From: Pontibacter lucknowensis
GTDB lineage: Bacteria > Bacteroidota > Bacteroidia > Cytophagales > Hymenobacteraceae
DNA length: 64,000 bases
Direction of reading: 5' to 3'
Assembly (NCBI RefSeq): GCF_900156415.1
Contig: NZ_FTNM01000002.1
Span: forward strand, 310,001 to 374,000
Position 1 is the first letter of the stretch. The number at the start of each line of letters is the position of its first letter. The notes beneath the pieces were generated by a model. The model did not search any database, was not told the DNA's origin, and saw only the letters and a program-made list of their open reading frames with translations. Shown here one piece after another: positions 42,197-52,600 of this stretch. The translations under genes and the position numbers were made by a program.

Positions 42197-45100
42197 ATGT
42201 CAGAACCAGCTAGGCCTAGCAGGAGCAGAAATGCCTTTAAAATTGCGAGCATCGTGCTTTTGAGTCTGGCTGGTTTGCTCCTGTTGGCGCTGTTTGTTGT
42301 CTTCCTTTTTGCCGAGCCGCTGGTGGAGCGCTATCTCAAAAAACAGGTAGCCGAGCAAACCGATGGGCTTTACCAACTCCAACTCGACGAACTGGATCTG
42401 AGCCTGCGCAACTGGGGAGCCACCCTGCACGGCCTGCATCTATACCCCGACACCGCCGTGCACCGGCAGCAAAAGGAGAAGGGTCAGGCCAGCCCCAGTC
42501 TGTTCGAGGTGCAAAGTCCGAAGCTGGAAATTACAGGCATCAACCTCCGGGCCCTCATCTTCAACGACCGCCTGGCCATAGGCAAGGTGGCGGCAGAGCG
42601 ACCCACGATCACGCACCTGCACGATGCGTCTGTCGCGAAGGAAAGTGCTCAGGACTCCAGAGGGGGAGGTGGTCTGGAAGAGGTGCGCATCCGGGAGATC
42701 GATCTGCAGGAGGCCAGTTACCGCTACCAGCTGTTGGGGGAGCAGGGGAGGCCGCAACACGACATTCCGCAACTGTCGCTGCAGGTGCAGGAGCTGCAAC
42801 TGGACCTGCAGGCACAAGGCGATATCAGCCGGATGTTTCAGGTTGATGGCCTTGACCTCGACATCCGGCGCTATACCTACCAGGCACCCGATAGCGTGTA
42901 TACCATCCGGGTTGGGCGCTTTACCTACGCTTCGGGGGAGCAGGAGCTGAAAGCACAGCACATTGACGTGCAACCAAACCTGCAGGCCAATGCGGCGCTC
43001 CCTCAGGATCAGGCCCATCGCACGCTCTACCGCTTCAGCTCGCCGCTCTTCGCTATACAGGGTTTGGATGTAGCCTCGGCCTGGGAAAAAAAGGACCTGC
43101 AGCTCGATCAGCTGCTGCTGGAGCGCGGCAGTCTGCAGCTACACGAGATACCGAACGTGCCCGATACCGAAGAAAGCCCCAGTCTGGAAGAGCAGTACGC
43201 CCGGCTGTCGCCATACCTGCGTGCGCTGGGTATAAAGGAGCTGCGCCTGAAAGATGGCAGCTTTTCCTACCATCAGGGAGCAGACACGGCGCAGGCCGTT
43301 CACCGACTGGCCGAGGCCAATCTGCACCTGGAAGACCTGCAGCTCGATTCCCTCACGCTCTTTGCTCCCAAAGAAAAAGCCTTTGCAGAAGCGCTCAGTA
43401 TCAGCACCGGCCGCTATACCTTCCAGCCTGTGCAGAGCCCCTATACCTTGCAGGCGGGCGGGCTGCAGCTCTCCACCCGCGACCAGCTGCTTGAGGCTAA
43501 GGCTCTGCACCTGGCCGGCGACTGGAGCAAAAACGACAGGCTGAAAAGTCAGAACCTGGCGAAGCACACGCTATACGACGTCCGGCTACCGCAGCTGCGA
43601 TTCGAGGAAATGGATTTGCTGGAGTCCATCCGCGCGTCCCGGCTAACGATCGGCAGCATAGCGGCGGAGCAGCCGGTGATCGATGTGCGCACCGACCGGC
43701 GTGTGCCGAAGTCAGACGGAGGCCCCGACCTGCAGGAGTTGTACCGGCAGGTATCAAGTATGGTGAGCAGCCTGGAAGTAGGGGAGATCAGCATCCGCGA
43801 CATCGCCCTTACACAGCACAGCAAGAACAGAAACATACAGCGCCTGCAGCAGCTGGAGCATGCCTCCTTGCTGGCCACGGGCCTGGAGCTGGATTCCGCC
43901 TTTGTTTTCGATCCGGAGCATGTGATCCCCCTGCAGGACCTGGTGCTGACCGCCCGGAACTACCGCTACCGGATGCCCGACAACACCTATACCTTTACCC
44001 TGGGCGGACTCAGCTACTCCACCCGCCGACAGGAGTTCCTGGCCCGGTCGCTGGATGTAAACTCGAGTGAGCAGGCCAACGAACAGCAGAAGCAGTTCAA
44101 CAACGCCAGCCGCAAGCTCGTCGACCTGTCGGCGCATTCGCTGCAGATCACCGGACTCGATCTGATCCGGTCGTTGAACTCGGGGCGGCTGGAGGCGGAC
44201 CGGCTCGTGCTTCGGCAGCCGGATATTGCCATGCTGCTCGATCGGCAGGTGTCGGAGTCGTCCGGCTCAGGTCAGCAGCAGGGCGGGAAGGCGCTTTTTG
44301 AAATGGTCGAACTGATTTCGGTGAACACCATCCGGCTCGAAGATGGCTCCTTTACCTTCAGCGAAAAACTCAGGCCCGTGATGCGCACCCATCTGCTGGA
44401 GCACGCCAACGTTACGGTGTCCGGCTTTGAGCTCAACCCCGAGAGCTTTGCCAACCTCAACGACACCCTCCCGATGGAGGAACTGACCCTGGAGGCCACG
44501 GACTATACCTACCGCTCCACCGACAGCCTGTATACCATCCGCCTCGACAGTCTGCATTACTCCAGCAGGCAGCAGGAGCTGGTTGCCCGCACCCTGGAGG
44601 TAAGCGCAGACAGGGAGATGAACGAGCGCCTGAAAGTCTCAGAACCGGACCTGGCCAGCCACAACCTGATCAACATCTCCGCCAAAAGGTCTCGCATAAC
44701 AGGCTTTGATCTGATACACGCCTACGCCACGGGGCAGTACCACATGGACAGGCTGCTGCTCGCCGGTCCGGAAGTAACCATCCTGCAGGACCATCGTGTG
44801 CCTGCCCTCAAGAGCATCAGGATGGTAGAGGAGGACACAGCCTCAGATAATGGCGCCATGGAGCAGGTAGAGGAACTGGTCTCGACCCTGCGGGTGGGGC
44901 GGATTGATGTGAAGGACGGTGCCTTTGACTTTGCAATAATCGGGAGCGATACCATCAGCACCAGCCATACCCTGGCCCATGTAGGGTTAGGTATAGACGG
45001 GCTCCGGCTGGTGTCGCTCGAGGAGAACGACCCCCTGAATATCTTTGATGTGGACGACATCGAGGTGCTGATCCGGGGCTATACCTTTCAACTGCCCGAC

Positions 45101-46117
45101 AGCCTGTACAGACTGGAGATAAAAGAAGTGGCGGCTTCGCTGCAGAATCGTTCCATGCGTATCGACAGCTTTCGCCTGCGGCCGCTTTTCAGTAAAGAGG
45201 AGTACGCCGATATTTTTGAATTCGCCCAGGACCGGGTGGACATGGAGGTGCCCCGGGTAGAGCTGGTGAACGTCAGTTTGCGGAGCCTGTTCAACAACCA
45301 GGACCTGGTCGCACAGAAAATGCTGATCCGGGAACCGACTGTGGAGATTTACCGCGACAACAGCATCGGCCTCAACCCGGACCGCAAGCCTCCGACCCTG
45401 CAACAAATGCTGCGCAATGCTGAGCGGGATGCAGACCTGTATCTAAAGCTGGATACTATTCTGGTTGATAACATGCGCCTGGTACACCCGGTTATCTCCA
45501 TCAACGGGGATAAGCCGGGGGTGCTTCTGCTCGAGGACTCGCACCTGGAGCTGTTCAACGTCACGAACGACACGACGCTTATCCGCCAGAACAACATCAT
45601 CACCGCCGATGTGCGGACTCAGTTTATGGGCGCCAGCACCCTGCAGGGGCGCTACCATTTTGAGATGGACCACCCCGAAGACCGCTATACCTACGAAGGC
45701 ACGCTCGACCCGATGGACTTCACTGCTTTTAACCCTTTGTTTGAGAACATGATGTTTCTCCGGATCAGCAGCGGGCAGATCGGCAAAGCCACTTTTTCGA
45801 TCGAGTCGACGGCAACAGCCTCCACGGGGCAGGTGCATTTCCCGTACAGGGACCTGAAGATACAGCTCCTGAACAAAGACGATCCGGAGAACCCCGGCCT
45901 GCTGTTACGGGTCGGTAACCGGCTCATCAATGCTTTGATCGTAAAGTCCAACAATCCCTCCACGCTGGGCAAATTCAGAGAAGGGGAAGTGGAAGAGGAG
46001 CGCGATAGGCAGCGGGCAGTTACCCATCACATGGGCCAGTCCCTGCTCGATGGGGTAACCACCAGCCTGATGGTCGGCTGGGTGGAGCGCATTGTGTCGA
46101 TATTCGTGGATTTGTAA
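42197..46117 (+). CDS. Large repeat-built AsmA/DUF748-like protein
   Basis: A 1306-residue protein with one N-terminal membrane helix (about residues 14-37) and a very long extracytoplasmic part. A TTG 30 bases upstream is possible but weaker than the ATG at 42197. The body repeats a beta-rich unit whose start reads like YTYQAPDSVYTIRVG, YTFQPVQSPYTLQAG, YRYRMPDNTYTFTLG, YTYRSTDSLYTIRLD and YTFQLPDSLYRLEIK, recurring about every 180-190 residues. The C-terminal ~250 residues resemble AsmA/DUF748 proteins (VHFPYRDLKIQLLNKDD landmarks). Such proteins form long hydrophobic grooves that move lipids between membranes; that role is inferred. A strong GC contrast exists with the AT-rich genes just upstream. 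Confidence 0.78.
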   Translation: MSEPARPSRSRNAFKIASIVLLSLAGLLLLALFVVFLFAEPLVERYLKKQVAEQTDGLYQLQLDELDLSLRNWGATLHGLHLYPDTAVHRQQKEKGQASPSLFEVQSPKLEITGINLRALIFNDRLAIGKVAAERPTITHLHDASVAKESAQDSRGGGGLEEVRIREIDLQEASYRYQLLGEQGRPQHDIPQLSLQVQELQLDLQAQGDISRMFQVDGLDLDIRRYTYQAPDSVYTIRVGRFTYASGEQELKAQHIDVQPNLQANAALPQDQAHRTLYRFSSPLFAIQGLDVASAWEKKDLQLDQLLLERGSLQLHEIPNVPDTEESPSLEEQYARLSPYLRALGIKELRLKDGSFSYHQGADTAQAVHRLAEANLHLEDLQLDSLTLFAPKEKAFAEALSISTGRYTFQPVQSPYTLQAGGLQLSTRDQLLEAKALHLAGDWSKNDRLKSQNLAKHTLYDVRLPQLRFEEMDLLESIRASRLTIGSIAAEQPVIDVRTDRRVPKSDGGPDLQELYRQVSSMVSSLEVGEISIRDIALTQHSKNRNIQRLQQLEHASLLATGLELDSAFVFDPEHVIPLQDLVLTARNYRYRMPDNTYTFTLGGLSYSTRRQEFLARSLDVNSSEQANEQQKQFNNASRKLVDLSAHSLQITGLDLIRSLNSGRLEADRLVLRQPDIAMLLDRQVSESSGSGQQQGGKALFEMVELISVNTIRLEDGSFTFSEKLRPVMRTHLLEHANVTVSGFELNPESFANLNDTLPMEELTLEATDYTYRSTDSLYTIRLDSLHYSSRQQELVARTLEVSADREMNERLKVSEPDLASHNLINISAKRSRITGFDLIHAYATGQYHMDRLLLAGPEVTILQDHRVPALKSIRMVEEDTASDNGAMEQVEELVSTLRVGRIDVKDGAFDFAIIGSDTISTSHTLAHVGLGIDGLRLVSLEENDPLNIFDVDDIEVLIRGYTFQLPDSLYRLEIKEVAASLQNRSMRIDSFRLRPLFSKEEYADIFEFAQDRVDMEVPRVELVNVSLRSLFNNQDLVAQKMLIREPTVEIYRDNSIGLNPDRKPPTLQQMLRNAERDADLYLKLDTILVDNMRLVHPVISINGDKPGVLLLEDSHLELFNVTNDTTLIRQNNIITADVRTQFMGASTLQGRYHFEMDHPEDRYTYEGTLDPMDFTAFNPLFENMMFLRISSGQIGKATFSIESTATASTGQVHFPYRDLKIQLLNKDDPENPGLLLRVGNRLINALIVKSNNPSTLGKFREGEVEEERDRQRAVTHHMGQSLLDGVTTSLMVGWVERIVSIFVDL

Positions 46118-46266
46118 AATAATAGCTGCCTGCATTAACTGGCATCTGTACACCCCTGCGTCCACTCCCGAACAATTGCCGTCCACTGCCGGACACCAGC
46201 GCCTCCTTCTCCTGCTTTCACCATCACTTTTCATTCTTTCACACCAAATATTAGCCAATGCTAATT

Positions 46267-46297
46267 TTTGGCATATATCTTGTCAGCGGTATTTTAT
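46267..46297 (+). promoter_or_regulatory. Candidate promoter of lipoprotein gene
   Basis: TTTG at 46267-46270 is followed after 19 bases by TATTTTAT at 46290-46297, close to TAnnTTTG but ending AT. The ATG at 46317 is 20 bases downstream. Confidence 0.4.
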
Positions 46298-46316
46298 ATA
46301 TGTCACAAATAAAACT

Positions 46317-47132
46317 ATGAAAAGTTCTAGCGTAAAACACCATTTATTCTTGCTGTTGGCCGGATTTGGATTTTCCCTGCTAACGCTCACTTCCTGCGAA
46401 CATGAGAACGTTCTGCCTGCTGCGCCAGCCAAGCCTTCGACAGGCACGCCAACCACTACACCTCCCACCACTACGCCGCCTGTCACAGCGAATAGCCTGC
46501 TGCAGCAATTTGAGGCGCAGCGCTATAAGTATGATGCGCAAGACAGGTTGATCGAGTTAAGCTTCACAAACCAGGGGGACATAGGCTATACCGTAGCTTA
46601 TGAAAATGATAAACCCGTTAGACTGAACTACAGGAATGGCAATCATCTGGTGTATACCTACTCAGGTGAAAAGGTAGTGGAGGCTGTGCAGTACACCCCA
46701 GACAACAAGGTTGTTTTTCGCTTCCTGTTTGAGTACAGCGGGGACAAGCTTGTAAAAGAAACGACCCTGACTTACCTGTCAAATGAGAAAGGACACCTGA
46801 GCATAAAAGATTATGTGTACGATGCGAACAGCAATCTAACGGAGATCGTGATCACCTGGTCGCCGAGCAATAGCCCGGATGATATGCGTGGTCCGGGAGT
46901 TGTGAAGTTTGGCAACTATGACAATAAGATAAATCCTGTGCCTTATGCGAATATGTTCTTTTACTTGCCAGACGTAAAACTGCACAGAAACAATCCGGGT
47001 TTCAGAGACCCGGGCATCAATAAGACACTGTATACCTACACCTACCATGCCTCAGGTATGCCGGTGAAACGCTCGACCCAGATACAGGATTATCCGGAGT
47101 TGCCTCCAGCCGTAGAAGAGTATTCCTATTAG
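46317..47132 (+). CDS. Predicted lipoprotein with RHS/YD-like beta repeats
   Basis: A 271-residue lipoprotein. The ATG at 46317 places a signal sequence with lipobox LTSC at residues ~24-27; a longer frame upstream is unlikely. A Thr/Pro-rich linker (residues ~38-55) follows. The rest shows short repeats of aromatic, beta-rich units (YKYDAQDRLIELSF, VAYENDKPVRLNYRNGNHLVYTYSGEK), similar to YD/RHS-like or DUF4595-type secreted proteins of Bacteroidota. Function is unknown, and it is not linked to neighbouring genes. A terminator follows. Confidence 0.75.
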   Translation: MKSSSVKHHLFLLLAGFGFSLLTLTSCEHENVLPAAPAKPSTGTPTTTPPTTTPPVTANSLLQQFEAQRYKYDAQDRLIELSFTNQGDIGYTVAYENDKPVRLNYRNGNHLVYTYSGEKVVEAVQYTPDNKVVFRFLFEYSGDKLVKETTLTYLSNEKGHLSIKDYVYDANSNLTEIVITWSPSNSPDDMRGPGVVKFGNYDNKINPVPYANMFFYLPDVKLHRNNPGFRDPGINKTLYTYTYHASGMPVKRSTQIQDYPELPPAVEEYSY

Positions 47133-47154
47133 CCCAAACCTCAAGCTATGAATG

Positions 47155-47192
47155 AAAAGAGCCGCCTTTCTGATTGAAGGAGCGGCTCTTTT
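47155..47192. terminator. Bidirectional terminator
   Basis: AAAAGAGCCGC (47155-47165) pairs with GCGGCTCTTTT (47182-47192). It lies between the convergent lipoprotein and SRPBCC genes. Confidence 0.8.
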
Positions 47193-47196
47193 GCTT

Positions 47197-48084
47197 CTAA
47201 GATTCGGTTTCGCACATTTCCTTTATTTTCTGCAGGGCTTTGGGCCAGGTTTCGGCAAAGTAGGCTTCATACTCCTGGTTTGTATCCACGTCGACGGCCA
47301 GCACTGTCTCGCCCTCCGCCTCGGTAAAGGTATAGTTCTCCAATGCCCCGGCCCAACCAGCAACCTCCGGACCGCTGGTGATCTCGTTGCCGTTCTGCAC
47401 CAGGCCCAGGTGCTCGATGCTGATAAACTGGTTCGGTATGTTTTCTTTTATCCGGCTCACCATGCCGCCAACTTTGCCGTCTTCGTCTATACCCAAAAAC
47501 AGTATTTTGGCGCCTTTTTCCCAGGAGCCTTTGTAGTGTGAGGTCGGGTGAAACACAGCAGTCCAGGCTTTGTACTGCTCCGGGTCGAGCATGGTGCGGT
47601 ATACCTTGTCGGCGGGCGCCGCTATGCTGATGTCGTAGTGCAGGGTAACGGGTTTTGAAGATTCCTCCACATACTTTTTGAAGTTGTCCAGAATGGCCTG
47701 CCAGCCCGTCTGCTGCATTTCTGCCGAGTGGCTGGGGTCTGCTTCAAACGATTCCGTGACACGGGTTTCTTCGCCTTCGGACTCAAACCGGATCTCTACT
47801 TTGCGGCCGTCCTCCAGGGTATAGGCAATGCGCTTGTGCTCCTGCACATCGGTGTAAGTGCCGTTGAAGTCGAAGCCCATGCTGCCGTCTTTGGCTTCCA
47901 TGCGCGAACTGAACTTGCCGCCTACCTGGAGATCGTTTTCTGCCCGTGGGGTATGCCAGTCTTCGGAGGCATTATTCCACCTGGTGATGTGCTGGGGCTC
48001 CGTCCAGAACTGCCATACCTTTTCGACCGGCGCCTGTATGCTTGCACCGATCGTGATGGGGCTTGTTTTTGCTGTGTTTTCCAT
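47197..48084 (-). CDS. Tandem SRPBCC (AHSA1-type) protein
   Basis: A 295-residue protein made of two SRPBCC/START-like domains in tandem. The first (residues ~8-140) has the AHSA1 signature PVEKVWQFWTEPQHITRWN and GGKFSSRMEAKDGS, with GWQAILDNFKKYVE at its end. The second (~145-290) begins ISIAAPADKVYRTMLDPEQYKAW. Each domain usually stands alone at about 145 residues, so this is a fusion. Such proteins bind hydrophobic ligands or act as Hsp90 co-chaperone-like proteins; substrate unknown. It is transcribed alone. Confidence 0.88.
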   Translation of the reverse strand: MENTAKTSPITIGASIQAPVEKVWQFWTEPQHITRWNNASEDWHTPRAENDLQVGGKFSSRMEAKDGSMGFDFNGTYTDVQEHKRIAYTLEDGRKVEIRFESEGEETRVTESFEADPSHSAEMQQTGWQAILDNFKKYVEESSKPVTLHYDISIAAPADKVYRTMLDPEQYKAWTAVFHPTSHYKGSWEKGAKILFLGIDEDGKVGGMVSRIKENIPNQFISIEHLGLVQNGNEITSGPEVAGWAGALENYTFTEAEGETVLAVDVDTNQEYEAYFAETWPKALQKIKEMCETES

Positions 48085-48299
48085 AGTATTGCGTTTATTT
48101 AAAGATGATTATGTTTTGATGTGTGCAAGTAAGCGCTCGTATGAAGTTACATAGAAATTCGTTTGAGCGTATTACTTCTTTATCAACTTTTAATTAAAAC
48201 AAAGGCAATTGAATGCAACAAGCATAAGCGGGGGTAAACTATTGTTATTCAAAGCTTTTTAGCTTAATTGAAGTATTCTGCAGCTACGCTATACCTACT

Positions 48300-49487
48300 A
48301 TGATAAAAGTCTACTCCATTATTATCTTCCTGGCCATACTCAACTTTTCGGTGCAGGCTCAGACCATCATCCGGCTCGACGGCAGCAAGACCTCCGCAAA
48401 AGCCCTGGACCAGCAGATACAGCAGTTGATGCAGGCCGCTGACGTGCATGGGCTGGCGTTGACTGTCTTTAACAAGCAGCAGCCCGTTTTTAAAAAGACC
48501 TTTGGCTACAAACGCCTTGACACCAAAGCGCCCATCCGCGGCAGCACCAACTTTTATGGGGCTTCCCTGAGCAAAGCGGTGTTTGCAGTTCTGGTGATGA
48601 AGCTGGTAGAGGAGGGAACGCTCGATTTGGACAAGCCGCTGCAGGAGTATCTGCCAAAACCCATCTATACCTATACACCACAGACCAAGTGGCACGACAA
48701 CTTCAGCGACCTGAAAGAGGATACGCTCTACCAGCGCATTACGGCCCGCATGTGCCTGGCACATACATCCGGATTCCCGAACTGGCGCTGGTTTGAAGAA
48801 GATAAAAAGCTGCGGGTAAAGTTTGTGCCCGGCACCAGGTACAGCTACTCCGGCGAAGGGCTGGTATACCTGCAGGTGGTGCTCGAAAAGATGACCGGCA
48901 AAACCCTCGAAACGCTGATGCAGGAAAAGATTTTCCGGCCATTGGGTATGAAAAACTCTTCCTATACCTGGCAACTGGCCTTTGAGCAGGATTATGTGCT
49001 GGGCCACAAAACAGACGGAAGCCTCTACGAAAAAGACAAAGACAACGAAGCCCGATCGGCCAGCACCCTCGAAACCACCCTCGACGACTATACCTTGTTT
49101 CTGGGAGCAGTGCTGCAAAACAAACTGCTGCAGCCCGCTACTACCCGTGAAATGTTCAGTCCCCAGATCCGTATCCGGTCTGCGGCGCAATTTGGTCCGC
49201 TCAGCCAGCGTGAGACCACCGCCAACGATGACATTGAACTGAGCTACGGACTGGGCTGGGGGCTACTGACTTCACCTCATGGCCGGGGTGCCTTCAAGGA
49301 AGGGCACGGCGACGGATTTCAGCACTATTCGATCATTTTCCAGGAGCAGGGCACCGGCATTCTTATCCTCAGCAACAGCGACAATGCCGAGAGCATTTTC
49401 AAGGAACTGCTCGAGATCACGATCGGCGATACCTATACCCCCTGGGAGTGGGAAAACTACATCCCGTACGATCAGGTGAAAGAGTAG
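48300..49487 (+). CDS. Class C beta-lactamase-family serine hydrolase
   Basis: A 395-residue exported serine hydrolase. Signal peptide at residues 1-20 (cleavage after VQA). The nucleophile motif is S89-L-S-K92 in YGASLSKAVF, and the Tyr motif is YSYSGEG near residue 180, where the canonical Asn is Gly as in many esterases of this fold. The third motif region is GHGDGFQHY, not KTG. These features suit a D-amidase, esterase or carboxypeptidase rather than a resistance beta-lactamase. The transpeptidase-type gene at 49613 lies 125 bases downstream on the same strand, which hints at a cell-wall role. Confidence 0.85.
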   Translation: MIKVYSIIIFLAILNFSVQAQTIIRLDGSKTSAKALDQQIQQLMQAADVHGLALTVFNKQQPVFKKTFGYKRLDTKAPIRGSTNFYGASLSKAVFAVLVMKLVEEGTLDLDKPLQEYLPKPIYTYTPQTKWHDNFSDLKEDTLYQRITARMCLAHTSGFPNWRWFEEDKKLRVKFVPGTRYSYSGEGLVYLQVVLEKMTGKTLETLMQEKIFRPLGMKNSSYTWQLAFEQDYVLGHKTDGSLYEKDKDNEARSASTLETTLDDYTLFLGAVLQNKLLQPATTREMFSPQIRIRSAAQFGPLSQRETTANDDIELSYGLGWGLLTSPHGRGAFKEGHGDGFQHYSIIFQEQGTGILILSNSDNAESIFKELLEITIGDTYTPWEWENYIPYDQVKE

Positions 49488-49612
49488 GTGGTGCGCTGCT
49501 CATTCGGTATGATCAATGCCGAGCGGAACGCCGCCTAAATTTAAAGTCACTTTTAACACAAAATAAACGTACAAAGACTACCAGATTTTTTTCGAACAAA
49601 AACACTTTGGTG

Positions 49613-52600
49613 ATGGTAGTCAGCAATTACCGTCCCACCCACACGGCCAGTAGAGAGAATAAAAAGCGTGGGACCATCCTCAAATGGATGCTCTTTGGCA
49701 CCACACTCATCATAATTGGAGTTGTCGTCGCGGCCGTGCTTTATGAAACCCGTACATCCCGTTTGCAGTCGCGCGAATTAGCGCGCTATGCCGCCACATT
49801 GACCTATCAGGTGGAGCCTGGCCGGAGCGATGCGATCGTATACCCCAAACCCGGTCCATTTGACAAACGCCTCGGCTACGCCCATTTGCCCCAGCTGCTC
49901 GACCGGGCAGAAGAGCGGGGAATGGAGGTAGTGCAGCAGGCCCGCTTTTCAGATGCCTTGATGCAGTATACCTCCCGGGGCTACTTTGCGCCTTATGCCG
50001 AAAAGACACAAGCCGGCCTGCGCATCGTCGATTTCCAGGGCAGACCGGTGTACGACTTCAAATACCCGCGCCGCCTGTACGCCAGCTACGAGGCCATCCC
50101 TTCCCTGATCACCTCATCGCTTTTATTTATTGAGAACAGGGAGCTGTTGAATCCTGAAAAGCCTTACATGAACCCGGCGGTGGACTGGCTGCGCTTTACA
50201 AAAGCTGGTCTGCACCTGGCGGCCAGCCGTGTGGGGCTGGAGTACCAGACCATGGGAGCCAGTACACTGGCCACACAGCTCGAAAAGTTCCGGCACTCCC
50301 CGGCGGGCATCACGGTGAGTCCGCGTGCCAAGCTGCGGCAGATGGTGTCGGCCAGCGTGCGTGCCTACCAGTCCGGCCCCGAAACACTGCCCGCCCGGGA
50401 GGCCCTGGTGCTGTCGTACCTGAACAACCTGCCGCTCTACGGGGCGCCGGGCTACGGCGAAGTGCACGGGCTGGGAGACGGACTGTGGGTGTGGTTTGGA
50501 AGCGATCCGGAGAAAGTGAACCGTCTGCTGAGTTTACCGTCGGCAGCGGGCGATAGCCTGCAGGCCCAGGGGCAGGCGCTGCGGCAGGTACTGTCGTTGT
50601 TCATTGCCCAGCGCCGCCCTGCCTACTACCTGAATGAAGGCGGACGCCAGGCGCTGAACGAGCTCACCAGCAGTTACCTTCGGCTGCTCGCTGACAACGG
50701 CCACATCAGCACCCAGCTGCGGGACGCAGGTCTGTCACAGGATGTCGCCTTCCGGGATTTCAGCGCAGAGCCGATCACGGTGCCGACCGAAACAAACAAA
50801 GGCTCGCTGATGGTGCGTACCCACCTGGCAGGTATGCTGGGCAAAACGCTCTACGACCTTGACCGCATGGATGTAGGTGCCACGACCACACTGGAGCACG
50901 CCTTGCAGGGAGAGGTGAGCACTTATCTGCAGCGCCTGAGCGAACCTGCTTATGCCAGGAGCGTGGGGCTGTATGGTGAGCGTCTGCTGAGTCCCAAACA
51001 AGCAGCTGAGATCAGGTATAGTTTTACCCTGTATGAACGCAGTCCGCAGGGCAACCTGGTGCGCGTACAAACCGACAACACCGACCAGCCGCTTGACCTG
51101 AACGAAGGCAGCAAACTGGAACTGGGCTCCACGGCCAAGCTTCGGATGCTCGTCACATACCTTGATATGATTGAAGCGCTGCATACCCGCTACGCCGGGG
51201 AGTCGGCAGGGGAATTGCGCCGTGCGCTGGCAGCTTCGCAGGACAACCTGAGTCGCTGGGTGTTGCGCTACCTGCTGCAGGCCAAAGACAAAAGCCTGGC
51301 CGCCACCCTCGATGCCGCCATGGAGCGCCGCTATTCGGCCAGTCCGCATGAGCGCTTCTTCACTGGTGGTGGCATGCATACCTTCCACAACTTCAGCGAT
51401 ACCGACAATGGCCGCAACCCCACCGTGCGGGAAGCCTTCCTCAAATCCATCAACCTGCCCTTTGTCAGGCTGACGCGGGACGTGGTGCGGCACAGCATAC
51501 AGCAGCAGACGGGAGGCAGCGGCAGCCTGCTCGGCAACGATGCCGACCCGCGCCGCCGGGAGTATCTGACCCGATTTGCCAATCGGGAAGGGGAAACCTA
51601 CCTGCTTCGCTATTGGCACAAGTATAAGGGTAAAACGGAAGAAGAGCGTTTTGAAACACTGCTTAACGGTATGCGCCTCAACTCCGTCCGGCTTGCTACG
51701 GTGCACCGCTTCTTTTACCCGGATACTGACTCCATCAGCTTCACCCGTATGATGCGCGAGCGACTGCCATGGGAAAAGAAGCTCAAAAACAAGCGCATCA
51801 TGGAGCTCTACCACCAGTTCGGACCGGAGGCTTTTGACCTGAACGACCAGGGCTATATTTCGCGGGTGCATCCGCTGGAACTGTGGCTCCTGCAATACCT
51901 GCAGCAGCACCCGGAAGCTAATTGGCCGGAAGTGGCGGAGGCGAGTATGGACACCCGGCAGGAGGTATACAAATGGCTTTTCCGCTCCCGCCACAAGAGC
52001 GCCCGCGACTCCCGCATTCGCACCATGCTCGAACTCGATGCTTTTGCCGACCTGCAGCAGCGCTGGCAGAAACTGGGCTATCCGTTTCAGCAACTCGTGC
52101 CTTCCCTGGCGACGGCCCTCGGCTCTTCCGGCGACCGCCCCGAAGCGCTGGCCGAGCTGATGGGCATCATCCTGAACGATGGCGTGCGCCACCGCACCCG
52201 CCGCATCGAGGAACTGCACTTCGCGCGACAGACACCTTACGAAACCGGCCTGAAATGGCAGGAGGGAGAAGGGGAGCAGGTGCTGGCGCCGGAAGTAGCT
52301 GCGCTCGTGCGGGAAACTTTGCTGGACGTGGTGGATACCGGCACTGCCCGTCGCTTGCAGGGCGGTATACCGGGTACGGATGGTAACAAACTTCAGCTCG
52401 GCGGCAAAACCGGCACCGGCGACAACCGGGTGGTGACCATGAGCAAAAGAGGGCAGCGGCTGTCTTCCCGCAGCGTCAACCGCACAGCCACTTTTGTGTT
52501 TTTCATCGGCGACAATCACTTCGGTACACTGACCGCTTTTGTGCCTGGCCGTGAGGCGGCAGGTTTTCATTTCACCTCTTCGCTGCCGGTGCAGGTGCTC

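Noticed and set aside
48300..49487. Class C beta-lactamase giving drug resistance
   Set aside because: It has the SxxK fold but lacks the typical KTG and YAN motifs of AmpC; a hydrolase of other function is more likely.
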